Positions 1-8,527 of a stretch of 41,719 bases of DNA are shown piece after piece. The stretch comes from Glycomyces albidus (lineage in GTDB: Bacteria > Actinomycetota > Actinomycetes > Mycobacteriales > Micromonosporaceae): the NCBI RefSeq assembly GCF_009451885.1, contig NZ_WIAO01000041.1, forward strand, positions 1 to 41,719, read 5' to 3'. Positions within the stretch are counted from its first letter, which is position 1. Each line of letters begins with the position of its first letter. Made by a program: the position numbers and the translations under genes. Below the pieces are notes generated by a model that was not told where the DNA came from, did no database searches, and was given only the letters and a program-made list of their open reading frames with translations.

Positions 1-1518
1 ATGGTCTTCGCGGCCGTCCCGGCGCTCGCCGCGGCGCTGATCCTGACCGGCGCCGCGCCGCCCGCACCGGTCGCCCTCGGCGCGCTGTGCCTGCTCGCCG
101 CCGCCGGCCACCTCGCCCTGCGCCGGGCGCTCGACCGGGCCCGCATCGCCGCCGCGAAACCCGGGCACGGCAAGCCCTCCCGCCCGGGGCACCTCCCCGA
201 ATCGAAGCGCCTCATGCTCGAGCAGCTCGAGTCCCGGCTCCTCCACGGCTGGTCGGTCTCCGCCGGCGCCGCACTGACCGAGATCGCCGAATCCGACTCG
301 GGCCACTACGAGAGCCAGGTGCGCGCCCTCGCCGCGCTCTGCGCCCACCGTGCGGCATGCGCCGGCCGGACCCCGCGCGAACTCGACCTCGACATCGTCA
401 TCGTGTCCACATTGAACCTCCGCGGGGGGACGACCTCCGCGAACGAGGCCGAGATCCTCGCCTACCGCTCCGCCGGCCTCAAGGTCGGCCTCGTGCACCA
501 CCCGGTCAAGGACCGCGCCATGGACCGGCCCCTCGAGCCCCGGCTGCTCGAACTCGTCGACGGCGAGCACGTCGTCCGCATCCACCCCGAGGACACCGTC
601 CGCTGCGACCTCGCCATCGTCCGGTTCCCCGTGGCGCTGAACGACCTCATGGAGGACCGCCCGCGGATCGAGGCCGCGAAGATCGTGCTGCTGGTGAACC
701 AGACCCCGTTCGAGGAGTACGGGCTCGACGGCGGGTACGGGACCGCCTGGAGCATCCGCGACGTGCACCGCAACGTCACCGAGTGGCTCGGCCCCCACAC
801 CTGGTACCCGATCGGCCCGGCCGTGCGCAAGGTCCTGCTCGAGCACCACGCCGACGAGATCGCCGGGATCGACCTGGCCGCCGACTACTGGTACGAGACG
901 ATCGACGCCGCCGCGTGGACGCCCGAGCGGCCGCGGGTCCGCGCCGGCGGCGAGCCGTTCCGGCTCGGCCGGCACAGCCGCGACCACGTCACCAAGTTCC
1001 CGAACATGGCCGCGCGCCTGCGCGCCGCCTATCCGGACGCCGACGACGTGGAAGTGCACGTCCTCGGCGGCCACAACTCGCTCAGGCGCCTGCTCGGGGA
1101 GATCCCGCCGCGCTGGACCTCGCACCCGTTCGGCTCCATGTCCGCAGTGGACTTCCTGGCGGGCCTCGACGCCTACTCGTACTTCATCGACGAGAACCTC
1201 GTCGAAGCGTTCGGCAGGGCGCCGCTGGAGGCCATGGCCGCGGGCGTGCCGTGCATCCTGCCGCCGAGCTTCGCCGAGCTGTTCGGCGACGGCGCCCTCT
1301 ACTGCGAACCGGACGGCGTCGCCGCCCACGTGCGCCGCCTCGCCGACGACCCCGACTACCGGGCCGAGCGCGCCGCGGCCGGCCTGCGCGTGGTGCACGA
1401 GCGGTTCTCCCCGGCGGCCCTGCTGCACCGGGTGAGCGGGCTCGGTGTCGCCCTCGACCGCCCGCGCGTCCCCGCACCGAACGCGCCCGCCGTGCCCAGC
1501 CTTGGAGGCGCCCGATGA
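1..1518 (+). CDS. GT-B glycosyltransferase, membrane-associated (first of a tandem pair)
   Basis: The 505-residue product begins with a hydrophobic stretch (about residues 1-40, probably one or two membrane segments) followed by a basic stretch. A catalytic part has the C-terminal signature of GT-B retaining glycosyltransferases (GT4-like), EAFGRAPLEAMAAGVPC near residue 402, where the first Glu normally contacts the sugar nucleotide. A second landmark, GGTTSANEAEI at 142-152, is shared with the next gene and probably forms the acceptor-side glycine-rich loop. The stop overlaps the next start (ATGA at 1515-1518), so the two are translationally coupled. The role is inferred as cell-surface glycan synthesis; donor and acceptor are unknown. 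The ATG is the first base of the window, so the true start could lie upstream. Confidence 0.85.
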   Translation: MVFAAVPALAAALILTGAAPPAPVALGALCLLAAAGHLALRRALDRARIAAAKPGHGKPSRPGHLPESKRLMLEQLESRLLHGWSVSAGAALTEIAESDSGHYESQVRALAALCAHRAACAGRTPRELDLDIVIVSTLNLRGGTTSANEAEILAYRSAGLKVGLVHHPVKDRAMDRPLEPRLLELVDGEHVVRIHPEDTVRCDLAIVRFPVALNDLMEDRPRIEAAKIVLLVNQTPFEEYGLDGGYGTAWSIRDVHRNVTEWLGPHTWYPIGPAVRKVLLEHHADEIAGIDLAADYWYETIDAAAWTPERPRVRAGGEPFRLGRHSRDHVTKFPNMAARLRAAYPDADDVEVHVLGGHNSLRRLLGEIPPRWTSHPFGSMSAVDFLAGLDAYSYFIDENLVEAFGRAPLEAMAAGVPCILPPSFAELFGDGALYCEPDGVAAHVRRLADDPDYRAERAAAGLRVVHERFSPAALLHRVSGLGVALDRPRVPAPNAPAVPSLGGAR

Positions 1519-3113
1519 AGCCGACCGCGACCCCGCCCGCCCGCCGCCGGTTCGACCGGCGGGCCGCCATCGTCGCCGTCGCGGCCGCCACCGCAGCCGC
1601 GGCACCGATCGCCCTGCCGCCCTTGGCCGCCGCAGCGGTGACCGGGTTCGCGGCCCTCGGCTTCGCCGGGCTCTGCTGCCGCACCGCCGTCCGGCTCCGG
1701 CGCCTGCGCCGCGACGTCGCGGCGGGCGAGCGGACGGCCCTGCTGCTCCACCGGCTCGCCCGCGCCGCCGCGCACGACCCGGGCACCGTCCGGCGGATAC
1801 GCCGCGTCGCCGAGGCCCTCGCCGGAGGCTTCCCGGTCTCCGCCGCCGACGAGGCCCGCGCGGTCGCCCGATCCGGCGGAGCCCACATCAGCGAACGGCT
1901 CGCGCTCGTGCGCTCGATCGCCGAATGGCAGCGCGCCGACCGGCAGTCGCCCCCGCCGGCCGGCCGCGCCGGGTTCGACATCGTCGTCGTCTCCCACTTC
2001 GGCCTCCCCGGCGGCACCACCTCCGCGAACGAGGCCGAGATCAAGGTCTGGCGCGACCACGGCCTCAAGGTCGGCCTGCTCCACCACCCCGTCTACGACT
2101 GGGAGCCGAACGCGCCGGTCCACCCGCGCATCCAGGCCCTCGTCGACGGCGGCGCGGTCAGCCTCATCGACCGGGAAGCGGCCGTCGAGTGCGACCTCGC
2201 GCTCGTGCGCCTGCCGATCGTGATGATGAAACCGCTCGAGCGCCGCCCCGAGATCAGCGCCCGCCGCACCGCCGTCCTGGTCAACCAGACCCCGTACCAG
2301 TACTACGGCGACACCGGGCCCCGCCGCCCCGCCTGGGACGTCGCCACCGTCGCACGCAACGTCGAGCAGTGGCTGGGGCGCCCGCACTGGTACGCGGGCG
2401 GGCCGCGCGTCCTCGCCGCCCTGCATGAGCACCACGCCGCGGAGATCGCCGGACTCGACCTCGACCCCGAACCGTGGAACGAGGTCATCGAGGTCGCCGA
2501 CTGGCGCCTCGACGGGCGCCGCGAACCAGACGGCCGCATCCGCATCGGCAGGCACTCCCGCGACCACGAGCTGAAATGGCCCGAGGACCGGCGGACGCTC
2601 CTCCAGTGCTACCCGGAGCGGGACCCGTTCGAGATCCACGTCCTCGGCGGTGCCGAGGTGCCGTCCCGGATCCTCGACGGCCTGCCCGCCAACTGGACCG
2701 TCCACGAGTTCGGCGCCGTGCCCGCTCGGGACTTCCTCGCGCGGATCGACGTCATGTCGTACTTCATCGCCTCCGACGGCCTCGAGGCGTTCGGGCGCGC
2801 CCCGCTCGAAGCGATGGCCGCCGGAGTGCCCGTCATCATGGACCCGCAGTTCGAACCCACGTTCGGCCCGGCCGCCGTCTATTGCGGACCGGCGGAGGCG
2901 GCGGCCGCCGCCGAGCGGCTCGCCGCCGACCCGGACGCGTATGCCGCGCAGCGGTCCGCGGCCTGGGACCACCTCGACCGCCACTTCTCGGCCCGGGCGC
3001 TCATGGAGCGGCTGCCGCTCGGCTCCGCCTCGGAACGGCCGCGGCAGTGGACCGCGCCGGGCCGGGCAGGCGATCGTCGCCGGGTTCCGGCCGCGGCCGA
3101 CGACCGGGGATGA
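1515..3113 (+). CDS. GT-B glycosyltransferase, paralogue of the preceding gene
   Basis: This 532-residue paralogue has the same layout: an Arg-rich N-terminus, a hydrophobic Ala-rich segment (about 17-48), GGTTSANEAEI near 166, a GRHSRDHELKW stretch, and EAFGRAPLEAMAAGVPV near 424. The ATG overlaps the previous TGA by four bases, which fixes the start. Keeping two related enzymes side by side suggests two successive transfers in one pathway, or two acceptors. Known GT-B families use these C-terminal residues for nucleotide-sugar binding; the specific sugar cannot be read from the sequence. No Wzx/Wzy or other polymer-export gene lies next to it in this window. Confidence 0.85.
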   Translation: MKPTATPPARRRFDRRAAIVAVAAATAAAAPIALPPLAAAAVTGFAALGFAGLCCRTAVRLRRLRRDVAAGERTALLLHRLARAAAHDPGTVRRIRRVAEALAGGFPVSAADEARAVARSGGAHISERLALVRSIAEWQRADRQSPPPAGRAGFDIVVVSHFGLPGGTTSANEAEIKVWRDHGLKVGLLHHPVYDWEPNAPVHPRIQALVDGGAVSLIDREAAVECDLALVRLPIVMMKPLERRPEISARRTAVLVNQTPYQYYGDTGPRRPAWDVATVARNVEQWLGRPHWYAGGPRVLAALHEHHAAEIAGLDLDPEPWNEVIEVADWRLDGRREPDGRIRIGRHSRDHELKWPEDRRTLLQCYPERDPFEIHVLGGAEVPSRILDGLPANWTVHEFGAVPARDFLARIDVMSYFIASDGLEAFGRAPLEAMAAGVPVIMDPQFEPTFGPAAVYCGPAEAAAAAERLAADPDAYAAQRSAAWDHLDRHFSARALMERLPLGSASERPRQWTAPGRAGDRRRVPAAADDRG

Positions 3114-3234
3114 GCCTCCCAGGCGCATCGAACGGGTAGGGCAGGTTCGCGGCCGGCTCGCAGCCGAGCCGGTTCCGCGTGGCCGCCGCCGTCGTAGTCG
3201 CCGACGGCGGCGGCCGACTTCGAACGTCCCGGCC

Positions 3235-3482
3235 GCAGTAGAACCGGCCGCTGTCGAGCCGGCCACGATTGGGCCGGGCCGAGGTCGGTCGGGCCGCAGT
3301 AGCACCAGTCGCTGTCGATCCGGCCACAGTTGGGCCGGGCCGCCGTCGAATGGGCCGCAGAAGAACCCGGCACGGTCCAACCGGCCACAGTCGAACGGTC
3401 ACACGGTCGAACAGGCCGCACAGTCGAACGGTCACACAGTCGAACGGGCCGCACAGTCGAACCGCCCGCAGTCGAACCGGCC
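3235..3482 (+). repeat. Degenerate 15-bp minisatellite, about 16 units
   Basis: About sixteen head-to-tail copies related to GCAGTCGAACCGGCC. Units begin at 3235, 3250, 3265, 3281, 3296, 3311, 3326, 3342, 3357, 3372, 3387, 3403, 3418, 3436, 3451 and 3468. Most are 15 bp; a few are 16-18 bp through small insertions such as an extra AC. Units near the right end are more alike than those on the left. Length changes that are not multiples of three argue against a coding role. Confidence 0.8.
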
Positions 3483-3689
3483 GAGGCGCGACGTCCGCGC
3501 CGCTCGGCCCGGCGTCGAAGGACAGCACTCGGGCCGCCGCGCCGCCCCTCCCCGAATCGCATGGTCCGCCCGTGGCGGGTTTGAACCGGCCGGTGCACCC
3601 CGGAACACGACCGTCCATATTCGGCGTCGAATCCGAAAGCGTTTCAGGACGAAATCATTCCAAATAGGTGCAACATCGCAGAAAATCGC
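3483..3689. other. Intergenic region without recognisable gene
   Basis: Between the minisatellite and the next promoter the DNA becomes steadily less GC-rich. It holds one stretch at 3635-3645, GAAAGCGTTTC, resembling half of a LacI-type operator. I see no credible coding sequence. The flank on the other side (3114-3234) is GC-rich and also without a gene. Confidence 0.5.
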
Positions 3690-3702
3690 TAGGCTCCGAT
3701 TC
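3690..3702 (+). promoter_or_regulatory. -10 box of a leaderless promoter
   Basis: TAGGCT at 3690-3695 lies seven bases before GTG at 3703, the spacing at which transcription would begin on the start codon itself. No ribosome binding site precedes this GTG. Confidence 0.55.
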
Positions 3703-4389
3703 GTGATCCTCGCTTTCATGCGGCGGCACCGCCTCGCCGTCGTCGCCGCCGTCGTACCGCTCGCGGTCCTGCTCGCCACGGCCGTGACTGCCGCGCCGCC
3801 ACCGGACGGGACGTCGCCGCGCACCGTCCAATCAGAACAGCAGACGGACGGGAACCCGGAAGCCGGCCGAGTCTCACTGGCGAGCCCGGGCGCGACCTTC
3901 GACCTCCTCGGCCGACCCGAACCGCTCGGCACCGGCGCGCTGACAGGGGTGGTCGACCTCTCGCAGCAGCCGGGGGAGCAGGCCGTCACGACCGCGAACC
4001 TGGTCCTCGCGGGGGCCGGCGGGCCGGGGGCCGACTTCGGCAAGACCTCGGTCTCCCTGCGCCCCGACAGCCCCGCCGACTACCGGTACAACCCCGCCGA
4101 GGAGGCCATCGTCGTCGAGACCGGCCTCGAATTCCAGGTCGAGCGCGCCCCCGGCATCGGCGTCGACGGCAAACCCGTCTTCTTCTACACCAGCGCACTC
4201 CGGCTCCTGCCGACAGAGGCCGCGGACCCGGAGGTGCTCCCCCTCGACGGCCGGACGTTCGCCCTGCCCAGCCCGGTGCTCCTCTGGGAGGGCGCGGCAG
4301 GGTTCACCGGCTCCGAGCCCGTCGGCATGCTCAGCGGCCTCGAGATCACCGTCACGCTCCCCACCCAGTCGAAAGGACACGGGGCATGA
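3703..4389 (+). CDS. Exported protein of unknown function
   Basis: A 228-residue product with a typical Sec signal peptide: basic RRHR followed by a hydrophobic core to about residue 30, then AAPPPDG. The mature part is rich in acidic residues, Gly and Val and reads like a beta-sandwich; I recognise no family. GTG at 3703 is chosen because the -10 box places transcription there; an in-frame ATG at 3718 would also leave a complete signal peptide. Its TGA overlaps the ATG of the next gene (4386-4389), so the two exported proteins are made together and may act as partners at the cell surface. Confidence 0.75.
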   Translation: MILAFMRRHRLAVVAAVVPLAVLLATAVTAAPPPDGTSPRTVQSEQQTDGNPEAGRVSLASPGATFDLLGRPEPLGTGALTGVVDLSQQPGEQAVTTANLVLAGAGGPGADFGKTSVSLRPDSPADYRYNPAEEAIVVETGLEFQVERAPGIGVDGKPVFFYTSALRLLPTEAADPEVLPLDGRTFALPSPVLLWEGAAGFTGSEPVGMLSGLEITVTLPTQSKGHGA

Positions 4390-5807
4390 AGTCGAAAGCG
4401 CGCCGGCGCTTGGCGGTGCTCGCCTCAGGAGTCATGTCAGCGCTCATCGCCGGCATCCCGTCGTTCGCGCAGGAGACGGCCGACCGCGGGCCCGTCCTCG
4501 AGTTCGCGTCCGCCACCTGCGGCGCCGGAGGCGACCTGGAAGCGGAGTTCCTGCTGACCGAGCCGATCGGCGCACCCGCCCATCCCGAGTACTCGTACGT
4601 CGTCGCCGACGCCCGCGTCGAGGCCGCCGGCGCGCAGCCGTCAGCGGTCGCGGGCACCCTCCAGCCCGGCGCCGAACTGCCCGGCCCCGGTGAAGGCTCG
4701 CTCTCCGGCAGCGCGTTCGTCGCGCCCGGCGGCGACCGCGTCACGTTCACGGTCGAACTCGACCGGGTCCCCGGCGGCGGCACGAGCACCGTCCGGGGCG
4801 AGACCGTGCTGGAACCGTGCGAGCCGGCCGCTCCCCGCGACCCGGCCGCTCCCCGCAACGAGCTCGAAGACCCCGACCGGGTGTGGGGCCCGTACGGCGC
4901 CAAGCGGACCATCCCGACCCACGTCTCGCCCCCGGGCGGCCAGACCACCCATCCGAGCGTCCTCCACATCCCCGGCGGCTGGAACGGCTACCGGTACTGG
5001 ATGGCGCACACCCCCTATCCCGGCGGCAACTCCGCGCACGAGGACCCCAACATCGTCGCCTCCAACGACGGCGTCACCTGGGTCGTGCCGCGCGGCCTGC
5101 GCAACCCGATCGACAACCAGCCCGGGCTGCCCGGGCCCTACAACTCCGACACCGAACTGGCGATGGGCCCGTCGAAGACGATGTACCTGTTCTGGCGGGT
5201 CGTGATCCCCGACCGGGCGGAGGAGCGCATCAAGTACTCGACCTCGTCCGACGGCGTCCACTGGTCGGCGCCCGCCGAGGCGCTCCGCAGCTCCATGCGC
5301 GTGCGCCGGCCGCTCTCGCCGGCATTCCTCTACGAGGACGGCCGCTGGGTCATGTGGGCGATCGACATCCTCCGATCCCCTAACCGCGTCGAGTACGCCG
5401 AGGGCGGACCGACGCCCGCGAAGGCCGGCTGGGACTCGCCGGTCCGGGTGGACGTCGGGTCGATGCAGCGGAACAAGGAGCCGTGGCACCTGTCGATGAC
5501 CAAGGACGGGGACGACTACATCGGCCTGCTCAACGACACCGTGATCGGCTCCACCGGGCGCGAGGGCGACCTGCTGTTCCTCGCAGGCGAGACCCCCGAC
5601 GAGTTCGACAACTCCGGCACGTCGGTCGTGCCGCGGACCCAGCCGAACCGCCACGACCACCTGTACCGGGCGACCATGGTCGTGGACGACGGGTCGGGCG
5701 AGCCCGGGTACCGGATGTGGTACTCGGCGCGCTTGGCGCTCAACCCGGACGTCTGGAACGTGTTCGACACGGTCCTCCACGGCACCGAGGTCCAGCCGGC
5801 GCGGTAG
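4386..5807 (+). CDS. Secreted GH43-like beta-propeller protein
   Basis: The 473-residue product has a Sec signal peptide (to about residue 29, cleavage near SFA-QE), a beta-rich N-terminal domain (about 35-150) with two Cys, then a propeller-type domain. The propeller repeats blade-like motifs: HPSVLHIPGGWNGYRYWMA, DPNIVASNDGVTW, KYSTSSDGVHWS, PEYRMWYSA-type (GYRMWYSAR). This is the pattern of five-bladed propellers of the GH43/GH32 superfamily and of sialidase-like proteins, which act on glycans outside the cell. Acidic residues suitable for catalysis are present but I cannot assign them with confidence. It is coupled to the upstream exported protein by a four-base overlap. It could be a glycoside hydrolase or a glycan-binding protein without activity. 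Confidence 0.75.
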   Translation: MKSKARRRLAVLASGVMSALIAGIPSFAQETADRGPVLEFASATCGAGGDLEAEFLLTEPIGAPAHPEYSYVVADARVEAAGAQPSAVAGTLQPGAELPGPGEGSLSGSAFVAPGGDRVTFTVELDRVPGGGTSTVRGETVLEPCEPAAPRDPAAPRNELEDPDRVWGPYGAKRTIPTHVSPPGGQTTHPSVLHIPGGWNGYRYWMAHTPYPGGNSAHEDPNIVASNDGVTWVVPRGLRNPIDNQPGLPGPYNSDTELAMGPSKTMYLFWRVVIPDRAEERIKYSTSSDGVHWSAPAEALRSSMRVRRPLSPAFLYEDGRWVMWAIDILRSPNRVEYAEGGPTPAKAGWDSPVRVDVGSMQRNKEPWHLSMTKDGDDYIGLLNDTVIGSTGREGDLLFLAGETPDEFDNSGTSVVPRTQPNRHDHLYRATMVVDDGSGEPGYRMWYSARLALNPDVWNVFDTVLHGTEVQPAR

Positions 5808-5810
5808 CCC

Positions 5811-5838
5811 GTCAGCGCGATGTCAGCACCGTGTCAGC
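5811..5838 (+). promoter_or_regulatory. Triple GTCAGC direct repeat, 11-bp period
   Basis: GTCAGC occurs at 5811-5816, 5822-5827 and 5833-5838, an exact 11-bp period. It is followed by CGCCCGCCGACA at 5841-5852. The same arrangement precedes the paralogous gene at 18205. Direct heptamer-type repeats with 11-bp spacing are the classical target of OmpR/PhoB-type response regulators and SARP activators, one monomer per helical turn. Confidence 0.65.
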
Positions 5839-5909
5839 CCGCCCGCCGACACTTGCTCCATCAAGGCGAAACCGCCGACGAACACCACCGCTAGAAGGAG
5901 CGAACCGAC

Positions 5910-6311
5910 ATGCCGAACCTGACCCTCACCGCCCAGGACGAGATCACCATCCGCACCGCCGCCTGGGGCACCGTCTCCCTCATGTCCGCCGCCGGCATCG
6001 CCGGGTCGGCCCACAAGGTCGGCACCGACGCCTCGCTGGCGCTGGCCTCGGCCACCGGCGCGGTCGGCCACGTCGTCGCCTCCGCCAAGGGCGCCAAGCT
6101 CAAGGGCAAGTCCACCGCAGAACTCGCCGACCACGTCTTCCCGGCCCTCACCGAGTCCGTCCGCATCCTCGGACAGGACCCGGAGGAGCTCGAGAACTTC
6201 CGGACCCTGATCGGCATCGTCATCGACGCGGCGAACCGCGCCCACCGCGGCGGGCCCAGCCCCGTCATGGCCGAGATGGCCCGCAAGATCAACGAGGCCC
6301 TCGACGCGTAG
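5910..6311 (+). CDS. Small protein of unknown family (paralogue A)
   Basis: A 133-residue protein without signal peptide. It shares roughly 60% identity by eye with the product at 18205-18612. The conserved blocks are TIRTAA, LMSxAGIAGSAHKV, SLALAxATGAVGHV, DP-E--NFR, AANRAHxGxPSP and MAEMARKI-EA-DA. The first half is Gly/Ala-rich and hydrophobic, perhaps a membrane-associating helical hairpin; the second half is amphipathic helix. A good ribosome binding site, AAGGAG, lies at 5895-5900 region ahead of the ATG. I do not recognise the family. Because its only visible regulatory signal is the 11-bp repeat set, it is probably a strongly regulated, non-housekeeping gene. Confidence 0.75.
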   Translation: MPNLTLTAQDEITIRTAAWGTVSLMSAAGIAGSAHKVGTDASLALASATGAVGHVVASAKGAKLKGKSTAELADHVFPALTESVRILGQDPEELENFRTLIGIVIDAANRAHRGGPSPVMAEMARKINEALDA

Positions 6312-6335
6312 CACCCCGACCTCCTCGGGCCCGAA

Positions 6336-6376
6336 CGAAGGGGCCGGCCGCATCGGCGGACCGGCCCCTCGTCGCG
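6336..6376. terminator. Bidirectional terminator hairpin; left copy of a 34-bp repeat
   Basis: GGGGCCGG (6340-6347) pairs with CCGGCCCC (6361-6368). Inside, CCGC (6348-6351) pairs with GCGG (6356-6359) around an ATCG loop, leaving one unpaired A. It sits between two convergent genes. Bases 6336-6369 are identical to 8528-8561. Confidence 0.7.
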
Positions 6377-7027
6377 TCATTTCCGGAACACCGACCGCAC
6401 GAGTTCTCCGATCTCCACGGTCAGATCCTCTACGGACTTGCCGGCGGGACCGAAGTACTCGTCCTCGAAGCCGTTCCCGCCTGGGATGTCCCGGCTCTCG
6501 ACGGTCAGCCGGAGGTTGCCGGCGGAAGCGATGCATTCATACCTGGACGTGTCGAGGTCGGTGTTGACCTGCCTGCAGAGGCCGTGCTCCCAGCCGTCGA
6601 GGGATTCGCGCTCCGCATACCAGTCCTCGGACCCGAGGCCCAGGCTCTCCTCGACCGATGGGTCGAACGGACCGAACTCCCGGTCATCGTCGAGCTCGAT
6701 CGTCATCGTCAACTGCTGCCCACCGCCGTCGGGTGAGGCCGACCTCCAGATCCACACGCATTCATAGCGGTGGAAGGACTCGCGATCCGCCACTTCGGGC
6801 GGCTCGGCGGAGGGTTCCTCCCAGTCGAGGAGCCCCGCGGCGGTCGACTCATCGCCCAGGCAGGTGTCCGACCAGGATTCAGGGACGGCGAATCGGTAGT
6901 CGAGGTCGAACCGCATCAACCAGGGAATCAGTCCGAGGACGGCGGTCAGGCCGACAACGACGCCCCCCGCGAGCAGCATCCGCCGCCTGGACCAGGGAGC
7001 CCATTTCCACCTAGAGGCTGGATTCAT
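6377..7027 (-). CDS. Membrane-anchored protein of unknown function, in WXG-type cassette
   Basis: A 216-residue protein with a basic N-terminus (SRWKW, SRRR), one transmembrane helix (about residues 17-38) and an acidic extracellular domain. That domain has four Cys (in SDTCLGD, YECVWIW, GLCRQV, YECIAS), probably two disulphides. I know no family. Its start overlaps the end of the upstream gene by 17 bases, so it is co-translated with the WXG-type protein. By position it could be an immunity, tethering or cell-wall partner of that protein. The base composition is clearly less GC-rich than in the surrounding housekeeping genes. Confidence 0.7.
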   Translation of the reverse strand: MNPASRWKWAPWSRRRMLLAGGVVVGLTAVLGLIPWLMRFDLDYRFAVPESWSDTCLGDESTAAGLLDWEEPSAEPPEVADRESFHRYECVWIWRSASPDGGGQQLTMTIELDDDREFGPFDPSVEESLGLGSEDWYAERESLDGWEHGLCRQVNTDLDTSRYECIASAGNLRLTVESRDIPGGNGFEDEYFGPAGKSVEDLTVEIGELVRSVFRK

Positions 7028-7952
7028 GACTGAAGGTATCCGAATCCACCTCTCCCGCGCCAGGTGGCGCAGGAATCGCGATCTTGCTCATGGTCCACTC
7101 GCTGCGAAGCGCGTCGATCTCGTCGAAAATGTCCTCATCGGCGGTGTTGACGGCCGTCTCCAGCTCCGTGAGATTGCCGTCGATCCCGTTGACGAACTCC
7201 CCCAGATTCTTCGCGGACATCTCCTTCTCCGACTGGTACACGCTGTACGCGCCGGAGGCCAGGGCGCCGGCGCCGCCACCTATGGCTGATAGGAGGGCCG
7301 CCGCACCGGCGGCGGCGGCCAGACCGAACCCCATGGTCGCGAGGCCGATGACCGTGACCGCCACTGCGACGGTCAGGGTGGTCTGCGACTCCCAGTAGGC
7401 TTCGATCAGACCCGTCGCCAGCTCGATCGCGCCTTTGATCTGGCTTCGGAGAGCCTCGTTCGCCTGGGTGACCGTGTCGTCAAGGGACTTGCACGCGTTG
7501 ATCGCCGCAGCGAGGAGCTCCGCTTGGCGCGCCTGGGCAGGGGCATATCCCGAGAAGTACTCCTCGAACGCTTCAGCAGCGTCCCCGTACCAGTTTCCGA
7601 TTTTGTTCAGTATGTTCCCCGGTGCGCCTTCGAGATCGACCATTTCCAAGGCGATCGATTCGAGCGCGGCCTGGGCGACTCGAAAGGGCTCGGGCTCGAT
7701 GCCGGCGATGCGCCTGCATCGATCGGGGAACACGCCGAGAATGTCCAGGCCGCCACCCGGATACCGGTCGTCGACCTGCCCGAGCGCGTTCTCGTAGTAC
7801 ACAGGGAAGCTCGGGGCACCGGCGAGCGAGGCGGCTGCGGTCAGCACATCCCAGTCCGCCACCGCCTCTTCAAGGGCGGCCAGCTCCCTGACTTTGGCCG
7901 CCAGCTCGGAGAGATCGTTCTCGAGCTGGTCGAGCGTGTACCGTTCTGCCAC
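7011..7952 (-). CDS. WXG-type (type VII secretion) substrate-like protein
   Basis: A 313-residue, mostly helical protein. Near residue 120 it has NWYGDAAEAFEEYF, which matches the W-x-G turn and following helix of WXG100/ESX substrates. Long helices surround it (LDQLENDLSELAAKVRELAALEEAV at the start is coiled-coil-like). Two hydrophobic segments follow at about 193-240 (LTVAVAVTVIGLATMGFG and a Gly/Ala-rich stretch), then an acidic C-terminal tail. This arrangement resembles the N-terminal part of larger ESX effectors, but no toxin domain is present at the C-terminus. It is likely secreted by, or inserted through, a type VII apparatus encoded elsewhere. An AAGGAA ribosome binding site precedes the ATG. 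Confidence 0.7.
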   Translation of the reverse strand: MAERYTLDQLENDLSELAAKVRELAALEEAVADWDVLTAAASLAGAPSFPVYYENALGQVDDRYPGGGLDILGVFPDRCRRIAGIEPEPFRVAQAALESIALEMVDLEGAPGNILNKIGNWYGDAAEAFEEYFSGYAPAQARQAELLAAAINACKSLDDTVTQANEALRSQIKGAIELATGLIEAYWESQTTLTVAVAVTVIGLATMGFGLAAAAGAAALLSAIGGGAGALASGAYSVYQSEKEMSAKNLGEFVNGIDGNLTELETAVNTADEDIFDEIDALRSEWTMSKIAIPAPPGAGEVDSDTFSHESSL

Positions 7953-7981
7953 CGCAGTCGATTCCTTCCGAGGTAATGGGT

Positions 7982-8425
7982 TCAGCCGTTCTGGAGGGGG
8001 TTGCCGCTGTCCGCGTCCGGATAGACCGGCGCCGGCGTCGGCCGAGGTGTTGTGCCCGTGGGGAAGTCCTCGGCTTTGAAGGACTCGAAGTCGGCTCGGG
8101 TCGTATCGTCCGTGTCGGCGTAGTTCTCGGTGACTTCGACAAGGGTGGCCGCGGCCGTCTCGATGTTCTCGCTGCTTCGCGCGAAGGCGTACTGGACATC
8201 GTCTCGGAGTGACACCAGTGCAGAGCCTGAGCGGAGGGCGCTTTGGCCTCGCCCTACGGATCCGCCCACCGGGGCCGGGTCCAGATTGCAGGAGCGGGTC
8301 TCATCGACCGTTGAAGAGAAGTCGCCGTAGAGCCGCGCGAGCGGGCGAAGTTCGTTTTGGGCCACTTCATACAGCTCGTAGAGGTCGGCGGTGAACTGGC
8401 CGCCATCGCCGGGGGAGTCGGGCAT
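7982..8425 (-). CDS. EspC/WXG100-like small secretion partner
   Basis: A 147-residue protein: an N-terminal helix with LYELYEVAQNELRPLARLYG, a Ser/Gly-rich turn, a second long helix (ALVSLRDDVQYAFARSSENIETAAATLVEVTENYADTDD) and a Pro/Thr-rich tail. Two helices of this size, with a Y-x-x-x-D/E-like end to the second (ENYADTD), are typical of EspC/ESX-1 secretion-associated proteins that travel as partners of WXG effectors. AGGAG lies just ahead of the ATG. It is the first gene of the three-gene unit ending at 6377. No EccC, EccD or EccB component is in the window. Confidence 0.65.
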   Translation of the reverse strand: MPDSPGDGGQFTADLYELYEVAQNELRPLARLYGDFSSTVDETRSCNLDPAPVGGSVGRGQSALRSGSALVSLRDDVQYAFARSSENIETAAATLVEVTENYADTDDTTRADFESFKAEDFPTGTTPRPTPAPVYPDADSGNPLQNG

Positions 8426-8527
8426 GCGGGTGCTCCTGGGGTCACAGGGGAAAGGCGCGTCGTTGCGGGGTTACTGGAGGTTACTACGGAATTGTGCCGG
8501 TTGGGGTACACGGTTGCCGGGGCACTG

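Noticed and set aside
3269..3667. Open frames through the minisatellite encoding Pro/Val/Glu repeats
   Set aside because: Unit lengths of 15-18 bp shift frame, and no start site or signal is present.
6505..6767. Plus-strand open frames across the Cys-rich membrane gene
   Set aside because: Antisense to a gene with clear topology and start overlap; no independent support.
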